This document shows, piece by piece, positions 48,996 through 57,289 of a stretch of 64,000 nucleotides of DNA. A model generated the notes under the pieces. It saw only the letters and a program-made list of their open reading frames with translations. It searched no databases and was not told the DNA's origin. The position numbers and the translations under genes are program-made. Location: NCBI GenBank assembly GCA_002401765.2, contig NVTY02000032.1, positions 33,347 through 97,346 on the forward strand, written 5' to 3'. Position 1 is the first letter of the stretch. Each line of letters starts with the position of its first letter. Origin of the DNA: Thiotrichaceae bacterium. GTDB lineage: Bacteria > Pseudomonadota > Gammaproteobacteria > SZUA-140.

Positions 48996-50821
48996 CCAAA
49001 TACTTCCATTTCAACCTAGGCCCAGTACAAGGCTTTGTTGCCCAGGCACGAAGAACTAGAGACTTCTGGGCAGGGTCATTCCTACTCTCTTACTTAACTG
49101 CAGTCGCGATTAAGGCCACGAAGAGTCAAGCAACTAGCAATAATATTGTATTGCCTGCAACAGATAACGAGCCAATGCTGGCAAGATTGGATAAAAACAG
49201 TGGCGAAGGCCCACAAATAGGTTCGTTACCCAACTGCTTTACTGCCAGCGTGACAGACTCCTTTGATGGCGCAATGGTTGTGTCAGCTGTGCAAAATGCA
49301 TGGAAGGTAGTTGCCGATTCAGTGTGGAAAGGTGACTATCTGGAAAAGTCAGGTGTAAATGACACGCTCTGGAATACGCAAATAGAAAAGTTTTGGGATA
49401 TCACCTGGGTGATGTCCGATAGTGAAGATGGTGAAGTAATGGCAATGCGTAAAAATTGGCGCAGCCACTATCCACCAGAACAGTACGGTGACAAATGCAG
49501 TGTCATGGGCGAATGGCAGGAGCTGTCGGGGCAGGATCGTCCGAATAGAAAAAATCAAAATGAATTTTGGGGGAAACTGAAATCAACAGCTGGCATCAGT
49601 GGGCTGGAATTACGTGATAAAGAACGCCTGTGTGCCATCGCTTATGTAAAACGTCGTTTTGTTAAATACTGGCCAACGATAGAAGATCATCGTGGTTGGA
49701 ACTTACCCAGCGCCGTGCCCTCAACATCCTCTCTAGCTGCAGCTCATTGGATAGATCAGGTTCAAGAGCATGCTTCAGAAGAACTCACAAAACAGTTTTA
49801 TGATTTAGCCTGTAAGTTGGTTGAGCATGGCGAGTTAAAAACAAACATACCCATCATCAAAAAAAATGCAGCTAAACATGGGAGATTTTCTAGCCTGGAT
49901 GGGCGTGTATTCTTCCGTTCAAGCTTAGAAAGTGATCCAGACCTGGATGCTGAAACAGCACGCCAAGCATTAGAAAAGTTAAATGAAATAGCCAAAACTG
50001 AAACGTCTCCAAGTAAAATCATCGGTCATCCCTCGCCATTCTATGCACTCCTGATGATGGATGGTGACAATCTAGGGGAGACTAAACAAGCGATGAAAGG
50101 GAATGTTGCTGATCTGTCGGTTGCTTTGAATAGCTTCACAGAGTCTGTGCATAGTGTGGTGAGTGACCACAACGGCTTTCTTATCTATGCCGGTGGTGAT
50201 GATGTGCTCGCGCTATTGCCGTTGGAAGATGCTCTTTCATGCGCACTTAAGCTACGCAAGCAATATATGCAGGTCTTTGAGAACAAAAATCTCGAAGCGG
50301 GCACATACAGTATCTCAGCAGGTTTGATCTATGCCCACATGAAACTACCGCTCACTATGATTCTTAAAGATTCGCATAGCTTGCTAGATGATGTAGCCAA
50401 AGAGCAAACCGGGCGTGATGCTATCGCAATACGGGTATGGAAGCCCGGCGGGGAAACCAGCACCTGGGCCACTCAATGGGGTAAAGAGAGTGAGCATGTC
50501 GAACCATTAGAGAAACTTGCCGAAGAATTCCGAAAGGATGAGAGTGAAGAGCCGGGCCATGCATCCAAACCGCTATATCGTATGCGTGAGCGGCTGATGA
50601 TGTTAAAGGGCAGCGGATTCGATGCCTGTACCATAGAAAAACTGTTAGTTGCTGAATACGAAACCAGTGGCGTACTCAGCCAATCAAAACGCAAGCAACA
50701 AATAGCCCAGAGCAGAGTTAGCCAGTTACTTCCCTTATGTAAATCCCAAACCAGCACAGACTATGATGCCCTGGGGCTAATGCTATTACGCTTTCTGGCT
50801 CAAAAAGGAGTGGAAAGATGA
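48992..50821 (+). CDS. cmr2: Cas10 / Cmr2, cyclase subunit without an N-terminal HD domain
   Basis: The 609-residue large subunit begins directly with YFHFNLGPVQGFVAQARRT, which in larger Cmr2 proteins follows an HD nuclease domain of about 200 residues; no HD motif precedes it. The palm has ALLMMDGDNLGETK and the intact GGDD (residues 401-404, IYAGGDDVLALLP), needed for cyclic oligoadenylate synthesis. The subunit should therefore signal rather than cut DNA. The stop overlaps cmr3 by four bases. Confidence 0.93.
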   Translation: MTKYFHFNLGPVQGFVAQARRTRDFWAGSFLLSYLTAVAIKATKSQATSNNIVLPATDNEPMLARLDKNSGEGPQIGSLPNCFTASVTDSFDGAMVVSAVQNAWKVVADSVWKGDYLEKSGVNDTLWNTQIEKFWDITWVMSDSEDGEVMAMRKNWRSHYPPEQYGDKCSVMGEWQELSGQDRPNRKNQNEFWGKLKSTAGISGLELRDKERLCAIAYVKRRFVKYWPTIEDHRGWNLPSAVPSTSSLAAAHWIDQVQEHASEELTKQFYDLACKLVEHGELKTNIPIIKKNAAKHGRFSSLDGRVFFRSSLESDPDLDAETARQALEKLNEIAKTETSPSKIIGHPSPFYALLMMDGDNLGETKQAMKGNVADLSVALNSFTESVHSVVSDHNGFLIYAGGDDVLALLPLEDALSCALKLRKQYMQVFENKNLEAGTYSISAGLIYAHMKLPLTMILKDSHSLLDDVAKEQTGRDAIAIRVWKPGGETSTWATQWGKESEHVEPLEKLAEEFRKDESEEPGHASKPLYRMRERLMMLKGSGFDACTIEKLLVAEYETSGVLSQSKRKQQIAQSRVSQLLPLCKSQTSTDYDALGLMLLRFLAQKGVER

Positions 50822-51870
50822 GAGTCATTCAATTTGATCCAGTCGATTCGCTATTTTTCCGTGAGGCCAAACCCTTCGGCATAGGTGAAGGTGGTTTTCT
50901 TGATTCGCTTTTTCCACCCTCAGCGCAAACATTGAGCGGGGCCATACGCACAGCCATCGGTAATACGGAAAAGATAGACTGGCAGGACAGTGCCAAAGTT
51001 AAAGATTTATTGGGTACAGCTGAAGACCCCGGCCCGCTCAGTTTTAAAGGGCCGTATCTATATAAGGATGGGCAACGCTTATATCCCGTACCGAAGAACC
51101 TGCTGTATAGCGCAACGGAATCAGCCTGGACGAGATTAGTCCCAAAAAATATCTATCAATCCGATCTCGGGGAGTGCCATTTGCCAAAGGCACAAAACAC
51201 CTTGAAAAAAGCAAAGAACATAGAGCAAGGTTGGTTGGATGAAGCTGGATTAACCGCCGTGCTAAATGGCCAGCTGCCACAACATTACTATCGTTCAGAA
51301 CAGCTGTTTAAACATGAGGCACGCGTTGGTATCGGTAGAAACAATCAAACAAGCAGTGTAGAGCCCGGTCAGCTCTTTTTTACCCGCCATATTCGTCTGC
51401 ACAATGGTATTAGTATGGCGATGGCATTGGATGGTCCGGTCATGATTGAATCAGGAACGATTCGTCTGGGTGGTGAAGGGCGTTTAGCACATATAAGCCA
51501 AAGTGATGTATCTCTAAGCGTGCCTAAGCTTACTTCGGATGACTGTCATTCTGGGCAGCTACTTATCACCCTACTTACGCATGCAGACCTTGGTGGCAAC
51601 ACCATGCCAGACTGGTCTCAGTTCAACATACCGCTAGAGTGTGTCAGCGCCTGCATAGGTAAAGCTATTCGCGAAGGAGGTTGGGACTATGCAAATTCAA
51701 AACCCAAACCGCTGCGCTCATTGGTGCCTGCAGGGAGCTGTTACTTCATTAAAACCGATCAGCCTCAGGCATTGATCAAAGAACTACAAGGCATGCATCT
51801 AGGACACCGCACAAAATTTGGCTATGGCGAAATAGTCGTCGGCCTATGGAAAGAAAACGGAGAATTATAA
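50818..51870 (+). CDS. cmr3: Type III-B RAMP protein Cmr3
   Basis: The 350-residue protein starts VIQFDPVDSLFFREAKPFGI with FPPSAQTLSGAIRTAI and ends with LGHRTKFGYGEIVVGLW. These are Cmr3 features. Cmr3 recognises the crRNA 5' handle beside Cmr2. It overlaps cmr2 by four bases and shares TAATG with cmr4. Confidence 0.93.
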   Translation: MRVIQFDPVDSLFFREAKPFGIGEGGFLDSLFPPSAQTLSGAIRTAIGNTEKIDWQDSAKVKDLLGTAEDPGPLSFKGPYLYKDGQRLYPVPKNLLYSATESAWTRLVPKNIYQSDLGECHLPKAQNTLKKAKNIEQGWLDEAGLTAVLNGQLPQHYYRSEQLFKHEARVGIGRNNQTSSVEPGQLFFTRHIRLHNGISMAMALDGPVMIESGTIRLGGEGRLAHISQSDVSLSVPKLTSDDCHSGQLLITLLTHADLGGNTMPDWSQFNIPLECVSACIGKAIREGGWDYANSKPKPLRSLVPAGSCYFIKTDQPQALIKELQGMHLGHRTKFGYGEIVVGLWKENGEL

Positions 51871-52745
51871 TGGCAAATACCATACTGGGATTACGCGCAG
51901 AAACATCCATCCATGCTGGCTCAGGGCAAAACGTCGGCGTCATTGATCTGCCCATACAACGAGAAGCCCACACCGGTTGGCCTTGTGTATATGGTTCTGC
52001 TGTAAAAGGGGCACTACGTAGTCATGCAGAAACTAGGGCTAACATGGGGAGCGATGTAAAGGCTATATTCGGCCCATCCTCCAGCGGAAACATAGATCAC
52101 GCGGGTGCCCTAGCTGTCAGTGATGCCCGTATCCTGCTGCTACCGGTGCGCTCACTCACAGGCTATTTCAAATGGGTCACCTGTCCCGCTGTATTGTCGC
52201 GCCTGCAACGCGATCTGGCACTAGCGGGAAAGCCAGCAAGCTTTGCTGTGCCTACTGAGCCTCAACCAGAGCAAGTGATGGCTTGTGAAAACAGTGACAC
52301 CCTGTTTCTTGAAGAGTATCAGTTCACCCAAGTAAAGGCGGAAGGTGAAGCGCTGGAGCAACTACAAGCAATAATTGAAGTGTTGAGTCAGTTTGGTATG
52401 GAGCAGGCCGCGTTACAGCTGCAACTGGTCATTATGAATAATGATGATTTTAGTCACTTCTGTGGTAGCGCCACTGCCATCACTCCCCACATATCAATTG
52501 ATAACACCAATAAAACGGTAAAAGGCGGTGCCTTATGGTATGAAGAGAGCCTGCCACCAGATACATTGCTCTACACACTGCTATTGGCAAACAATACGCG
52601 TAATAAAACGGGCAACACCTATGATGCTCAACAGGTACTCACAAAGACACTCGCGCTATTTCCAGATGATCGCCCCTATGTGCAAATCGGCGGTAACGAA
52701 ACCGTAGGCATGGGCTGGTGTAAGGTCACGGAGTACAAACCATGA
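51870..52745 (+). CDS. cmr4: Type III-B backbone RNase Cmr4
   Basis: The ATG at 51870, overlapping the cmr3 stop, is chosen because GGAG precedes it and the protein then starts NTILGLRAETSIHAGSGQN. Asp26 in VGVIDLPIQRE is the residue that cleaves target RNA at six-base steps in Cmr4. GSAVKGALRSHAE and the ending GGNETVGMGWCKV are RAMP motifs. At 291 residues it has the normal length, and several copies form the filament. Confidence 0.95.
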   Translation: MANTILGLRAETSIHAGSGQNVGVIDLPIQREAHTGWPCVYGSAVKGALRSHAETRANMGSDVKAIFGPSSSGNIDHAGALAVSDARILLLPVRSLTGYFKWVTCPAVLSRLQRDLALAGKPASFAVPTEPQPEQVMACENSDTLFLEEYQFTQVKAEGEALEQLQAIIEVLSQFGMEQAALQLQLVIMNNDDFSHFCGSATAITPHISIDNTNKTVKGGALWYEESLPPDTLLYTLLLANNTRNKTGNTYDAQQVLTKTLALFPDDRPYVQIGGNETVGMGWCKVTEYKP

Positions 52746-53188
52746 GTAATCAAACCATTGCACAGCAACGTGCCAAGCACGCATTGCAAGTTGTGTGTGG
52801 TGCAAAAGAATATAAGGAAAAATCTTTTTGCGAATATAAGAGGGATGAGCAGAAAAAACTAAATAGCTACATAGCCAACTTAGGCCCCATGATCTTAATG
52901 AACGGACTGGGCCAAGCAGCGGCGTTTTATCGATCAAACAATAATAAAGAGCATAAAGAGGTCTATGAAGCACTAGCCGATTGGCTGAGCCAACCGGGCC
53001 GACCTTATGCCGGTAGTAAAGACCTAATGAATGCAATTACCAGCAGTAGCGCCGCTGAATATCGGCTTGCACAGATGGAAGCCCTGGCCTATCTCGACTG
53101 GCTAAAGAAATTTGGTAAAGCCTTTTTGATAAGAGAGGAAGATTCAGCGCCAGAAACCGCAGAAGCCATTGAAGAGGGGGATAAATAA
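52742..53188 (+). CDS. cmr5: Type III-B small subunit Cmr5
   Basis: The 148-residue helical protein has QQRAKHALQVVCGAKEYKE and NLGPMILMNGLGQAAAFYR, with AYLDWLKKFGKAFL at the C-terminus, as in Cmr5. It binds the minor filament of the complex. It overlaps cmr4 by four bases and abuts cmr6. Confidence 0.93.
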   Translation: MSNQTIAQQRAKHALQVVCGAKEYKEKSFCEYKRDEQKKLNSYIANLGPMILMNGLGQAAAFYRSNNNKEHKEVYEALADWLSQPGRPYAGSKDLMNAITSSSAAEYRLAQMEALAYLDWLKKFGKAFLIREEDSAPETAEAIEEGDK

Positions 53189-54274
53189 ATGCCACAAATT
53201 CCTCTATATGATGACTGCAGTGCAAAAAAGCAACTCGATTCCCACAGTGGTCTTTGGTTTAACAAATTCTTTGATAAATACGAACCAAACTGGAAACCGA
53301 TTGAGGGTGAGGGGGGTAAATCCAGCTGGCTAAAACAATTCAATCATGAACATGGTGGAAAGCAGGTCACTGAATACGCTGCACGTCAACGGGTATTGGT
53401 AAGTCTATTGGGCGGCGATACCCTCGCGATGAAAACCCAATGGCACTTTGTAACCGGTATGGGCAATAACCACCCCGTAGAAAACGGTTTTGCCTGGCAC
53501 CCAACACTGGGCGTGCCCTACTTAACAGGCGCAGCCGTTAAGGGCCTGCTACGCGCATGGTGCGAAGAGTGGGACAAAAAGGATGATGCCACTTTAGCGC
53601 TTTGGTTTGGCTCCAAAAATGATAAATCACCATCCGCTGGGGCGTTGATCTTCTTTGATGCAGTCCCCATCAACCCTGTCACGCTTAAAGTAGACGTTAT
53701 GACACCCCACTATGGGAAATGGTACGAAAAAGGAGATCAGAAGCCCGAAGAAGACGGCTCCAATATTCCAGCGGACTGGCACTCACCCGTGCCGATTCCT
53801 TTCTTAGTGGTGGATAAAAACCAGTCGTTTCAGTTTTCAATTTCAAAACGAGAGACTTGTGCAGCCCAAAAAATTGAATTGAGTGTTGTTATGAAAGAGC
53901 TTGAGTCTGCGCTGGAGTGTATAGGGGCCGGGGCAAAAACTGCTGCTGGTTATGGCCAGATGAGATCTGAGAAATCTATACACAAGCAGAAAGAGCAAGA
54001 AAATGAAATTAAGGCGAAGGGTATTGAAGATCGAGCATTTTCTTGGTTATCAGAAACACTAAAAGACTTAAGAGAAGACAAAGATCTAAGTGCGTTGCCT
54101 GAAACAGACTTATGGAAAAAATCATTAGCAACGAGGTGGCAGCTTGCCCCCAAGGAGTTAAAGCCTATTCTGCTCGAAGAGATAAAGAAGAAATGGATAA
54201 AGCTTGGGATTAAATGGGGAGCTCCCGAGGGAGGTAGTGCAAGAAATGCCAAAAATATATATAGCCGCGGATAA
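53189..54274 (+). CDS. cmr6: Type III-B RAMP protein Cmr6
   Basis: The 361-residue protein has GMGNNHPVENGFAWHPTLGV with YLTGAAVKGLLRAWCE and the G-loop GAGAKTAAGYGQM, characteristic of Cmr6. A charged helical tail of about 85 residues follows the RAMP core, longer than usual. It completes the cmr1-6 operon, so the effector complex looks whole. Confidence 0.93.
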   Translation: MPQIPLYDDCSAKKQLDSHSGLWFNKFFDKYEPNWKPIEGEGGKSSWLKQFNHEHGGKQVTEYAARQRVLVSLLGGDTLAMKTQWHFVTGMGNNHPVENGFAWHPTLGVPYLTGAAVKGLLRAWCEEWDKKDDATLALWFGSKNDKSPSAGALIFFDAVPINPVTLKVDVMTPHYGKWYEKGDQKPEEDGSNIPADWHSPVPIPFLVVDKNQSFQFSISKRETCAAQKIELSVVMKELESALECIGAGAKTAAGYGQMRSEKSIHKQKEQENEIKAKGIEDRAFSWLSETLKDLREDKDLSALPETDLWKKSLATRWQLAPKELKPILLEEIKKKWIKLGIKWGAPEGGSARNAKNIYSRG

Positions 54275-54277
54275 TCG

Positions 54278-54646
54278 ATGTTCAGCACATCTGAAAAGGA
54301 ATCGGCTGGTTTGCTTAAGCTGCTAGTTGAAAGCGTAGGCAGTAGGGGGAATAAATGAACTGGTTGAAGATGGAAATATTTTACAATGTCTTACTCACAA
54401 TTATGTTTGCTGTGGGTATGAGCTGATTGTCCGGCGGATTACTATGTTGCTCTGCTTAATGATCTTAATAATGGCCACTGGGGTGATCCGAATCAGCAAC
54501 GGGAAGTGGCAAAGTTCATAAAAATAGAATTTGAAGATAAAAAGGTGTGGAAGCCAAAAATTTACGAAGGAAATGATCGTAAGAAAAAACGCGCCAGTGA
54601 ACGGTCACTGGCATTGCTTAAATATTTAGGTTGCCATAGCAATTAA
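54278..54646 (+). pseudogene. Decayed small ORF(s) between cmr6 and the CARF gene
   Basis: ATG at 54278 opens a 26-codon frame (MFSTSEKESAGLLKLLVESV...). A different frame at 54422-54646 gives 74 residues without a start (DYYVALLNDLNNGHWGDPNQ, then ASERSLALLKYLGCHSN). The protein-like composition and the interrupted frames suggest a former gene of about 120 residues with frameshifts. I cannot name the family. It lies inside the cas operon. Confidence 0.4.
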
Positions 54647-54668
54647 TAGGTTTTTAAGGAGCTAAATA

Positions 54669-55508
54669 ATGTCGTTGGTATCAGGAAGATTTAAACCTAA
54701 ACAGGCTAGAAAAATTGTCCATATAGTACTGGGTTCTGCCTCAAACTGGCAGATTATGCTTGGCGTTATTGCGCTTGTTATATCGCTTGGTTGGTTTACT
54801 GATAATCTACAGGATATATTTGAAGGTGATTTTAAATGGGTTAATCTTGGTGCATGGTTTACTTTATTGGTTTTTCCGAGCACTCTTTTTGCTATTTCAA
54901 TATGGGCTAGAAAAATATCTGATGACCTTTATCTACATATTTCACAAGATGATAATCCACCAAAAATGCAAGCGATGATTGTTTTTTTAAGCCCAGTAGG
55001 CCGAGATGAAGAATGGTTAGAAAGGAATGTGACAAATATAGATTGGGGATGTATGACAGAAAAAAGCTACAGGGAAAGGTTTCAGGGGTCTTGGCGCATG
55101 ACTATTGAAGCTATTGCCTACCATATGGATAGACTTCGAATGGTAATCGTTATTCCATCAGAAGATTCGAGAGTGCGAGAAGATGGTTCATTTAGAAATG
55201 TTGACTTGTTTAAAGAAACAGTCAACAAATTATTGCCTGTTGGATGTAGTATTAATATCGATGTTAGAGAGCCTGTTGACTATGAGGATGCTGATGTTCT
55301 TGTTGTTAGGCTTCAAAAAGTCTATGCCGATTTATATCAAGAAGGATTTAATGATCGTGACATGATTGTGGATATTACAGGTGGTCAAAAAGTGACAACG
55401 GTTGCCGGTGCTGTAATTTCAATTATTGAAGGACGACGTTTTCAATATGTAAGTACTCATGATTATAAAGTCAGGACATATGATATTGCTTATGAGAATG
55501 GTTTGTAG
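54669..55508 (+). CDS. Two-TM membrane protein with a C-terminal CARF-like domain
   Basis: The 279-residue protein has membrane helices at about 28-46 and 61-80, then a soluble domain of about 185 residues. DMIVDITGGQKVTTVAGAVI near the C-terminus, followed by RRFQYVSTHDYKVRTYDI, is the conserved second half of CARF (Rossmann-like) cyclic oligoadenylate sensors. AMIVFLSPVGRDEEWLERNV would be the first strand and loop. No nuclease, protease or HEPN domain is attached, so the effector is probably the membrane part, as described for the CARF membrane protein Cam1. AAGGAG precedes the ATG. The ligand size is unknown. Confidence 0.75.
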   Translation: MSLVSGRFKPKQARKIVHIVLGSASNWQIMLGVIALVISLGWFTDNLQDIFEGDFKWVNLGAWFTLLVFPSTLFAISIWARKISDDLYLHISQDDNPPKMQAMIVFLSPVGRDEEWLERNVTNIDWGCMTEKSYRERFQGSWRMTIEAIAYHMDRLRMVIVIPSEDSRVREDGSFRNVDLFKETVNKLLPVGCSINIDVREPVDYEDADVLVVRLQKVYADLYQEGFNDRDMIVDITGGQKVTTVAGAVISIIEGRRFQYVSTHDYKVRTYDIAYENGL

Positions 55509-55517
55509 GGGCTGGTA

Positions 55518-55757
55518 ATGGTCATTATCGATTTGCTAGTGCTTTATGAAAATACGGCTAAACTTTCTGAACTTGAAACATATAAAGATAAAGCCTTGGC
55601 TGCAGCAGGGGAGGGAGAAGAAATTCTTCTAACAGGTGCCGCACCAGTTTGGTTATATTTGACAGTTGCTCATGCATTACATGGCAAAGCAAAACGTCTA
55701 ATCTATCGCTCGCCTGTTACGGACGATGTAGAGGTTTTTAATCATGATCCCTACTGA
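55518..55757 (+). CDS. csx3: Csx3-family protein (putative ring nuclease Crn3)
   Basis: The 79-residue protein has EEILLTGAAPVWLYLTVAHA followed by LIYRSPVTDDVEVFNHD. This resembles the Csx3 core, in which G-x-x-P-I-W-L is followed by AH and later a His in the last strand. Csx3/Crn3 cleaves cyclic tetra-adenylate and so switches off type III signalling. Both His positions appear kept, but the Asp after the Tyr of the fifth strand is not obviously present. It lies nine bases after the CARF gene and overlaps the next gene by 14 bases. Confidence 0.7.
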   Translation: MVIIDLLVLYENTAKLSELETYKDKALAAAGEGEEILLTGAAPVWLYLTVAHALHGKAKRLIYRSPVTDDVEVFNHDPY

Positions 55758-56382
55758 AGATGTGAGCATTAAAACTGAATTACCTCATGAGCAGTTCACA
55801 AATGAGAGTCGTTTACTAAGTGACCTTACTGTGCATGTTGATGGCTTGCAGACTAAGTTTGATCAAATACAACTCAAGTTGAGTGAACCAGCCTCATTTA
55901 TGACTGATTATCTTGATCCATTGGGGGTAGTAATAGGTTTACTGGTTGCTATACCTGTTTTTTGGTCATGGCTAATACTGATGGGGAACCGACGTCGGCA
56001 AAAGCAGCTAATAAAAAGCATACAAAATTCGCAAGGCGAGAGGCCAATGGCTTTGGTTGTTAATGTTGGACAAGGAGATGCCAGTAACCAAGTAAGAGCC
56101 TATCTTGCAAGCAGTGGCGGTGAAATGGAACTTGAGGCATTGCATATTGCAGCGCTAAACATAGATGAAATCGCTGACTTCGTGCAGAAGCTGCGTAGCA
56201 AAAGGGCTGAGTTTATGTCAAAGGGCGTAGGTAAAATACACTTGTTCTATTTTGGACCTGTGACAGGCGCACTGCTTGTTGGCGACGTATTTAGTAATGG
56301 CTCTGTTACTATCTATTATTACCAACGAGATACAGGGGGGTATGAGCCTTGGGGGCCGTTAACACACCCGATGTGTTTATAA
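55744..56382 (+). CDS. One-TM membrane protein with a SAVED-like C-terminal domain
   Basis: The 212-residue protein has an N-terminal acidic, partly coiled-coil segment (1-50), one membrane helix (about 57-80, VVIGLLVAIPVFWSWLILMG), a basic stretch (NRRRQKQ), and a C-terminal domain of about 120 residues. The C-terminal domain (MALVVNVGQGDASNQVRAYL, then GKIHLFYFGPVTGALLVGD and VTIYYYQ) has the layout of SAVED domains, which bind cyclic oligonucleotides in CBASS and type III CRISPR. A membrane effector gated by cyclic nucleotide is inferred. It overlaps csx3 and ends 312 bases before array 1. Confidence 0.65.
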   Translation: MIPTEDVSIKTELPHEQFTNESRLLSDLTVHVDGLQTKFDQIQLKLSEPASFMTDYLDPLGVVIGLLVAIPVFWSWLILMGNRRRQKQLIKSIQNSQGERPMALVVNVGQGDASNQVRAYLASSGGEMELEALHIAALNIDEIADFVQKLRSKRAEFMSKGVGKIHLFYFGPVTGALLVGDVFSNGSVTIYYYQRDTGGYEPWGPLTHPMCL

Positions 56383-56694
56383 GCTAACTATAAATATTAT
56401 AAGTACTAATTATACGATAATCGAAAATACAAAGGGTTACATTATTAATCTTGCTGATAATCATTAACAACGGGGTTGAATGCAGTCAACTTCTAGAATG
56501 GATCGGGTTATGAGTTTATTATTGTTAAATCAAATAGTTAACTGTAATAGGAGGTGCGGTGTGCCGCAGAAGACTGATTTTAAAGGGGAAATGGCAAATT
56601 TATGGGACTGGAAGGCAGTAATAGTGGGTGATCAGTGAATCGCCCCGCAAACGACCGGAAAACCGGTCATGAATCAACTACCTGCAGGGGTAGC
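56383..56694 (+). promoter_or_regulatory. Leader of CRISPR array 1
   Basis: This AT-rich stretch has no gene. CGCCCCG begins at 56641, exactly 54 bases before the first repeat, as in array 2. Directly after it, GACCGG-AAAA-CCGGTC (56652-56667) is a perfect hairpin, and AAACCGGTCA is the exact inverse of ten bases of the repeat. The region should hold the array promoter and the Cas1-Cas2 docking signal. Confidence 0.65.
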
Positions 56695-57233
56695 GTTGAG
56701 GAATGACCGGTTTATGAACGGGATTGAAACTTTTTTTATCATTCTACACTAACCACTCATACAAACTGTTGAGGAATGACCGGTTTATGAACGGGATTGA
56801 AACCACTTAAAGCGAAGCTGCTATTAGAATGTAGCAACAAGTTGAGGAATGACCGGTTTATGAACGGGATTGAAACTGTATTGGTGCTAGCGCAGTATCG
56901 ACAGCTTGATGAGGTTGAGGAATGACCGGTTTATGAACGGGATTGAAACAAGGTCAGCTTTGTAAGCGCATTGATGATATTATTAGGTTGAGGAATGACC
57001 GGTTTATGAACGGGATTGAAACCCTTCGAGGAAGCAATTCAAATGGTGTATTACTTCGCGTTGAGGAATGACCGGTTTATGAACGGGATTGAAACATAGT
57101 TGTGTCATTTTGAGTGTTTCTGCTAATTCGTTGAGGAATGACCGGTTTATGAACGGGATTGAAACTTTGAGAGATGTGAGATTCATCTTCTTCGAATGGC
57201 ATGTTGAGGAATGACCGGTTTATGAACGGGATT
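56695..57233 (+). CRISPR. CRISPR array 1: 8 repeats, 7 spacers
   Basis: The repeat is 36 bases, starts GTTGAGGAATGACCGG and ends TTTATGAACGGGATTGAAAC. Repeats start at 56695, 56768, 56841, 56914, 56987, 57060, 57130 and 57203. Spacers are 37 bases except the sixth (34). The last copy loses its final five bases (ATT then TATTT), so this is the old end and the leader is on the left; transcription is on the plus strand toward RT-cas1. The ATTGAAAC ending fits a Cas6-made 5' handle in type III systems. Confidence 0.98.
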
Positions 57234-57289
57234 TATTTTTGACTTCGATCCATTTTCGGAGTCGCTAAACCACATTAGGGAGTCCTCCT

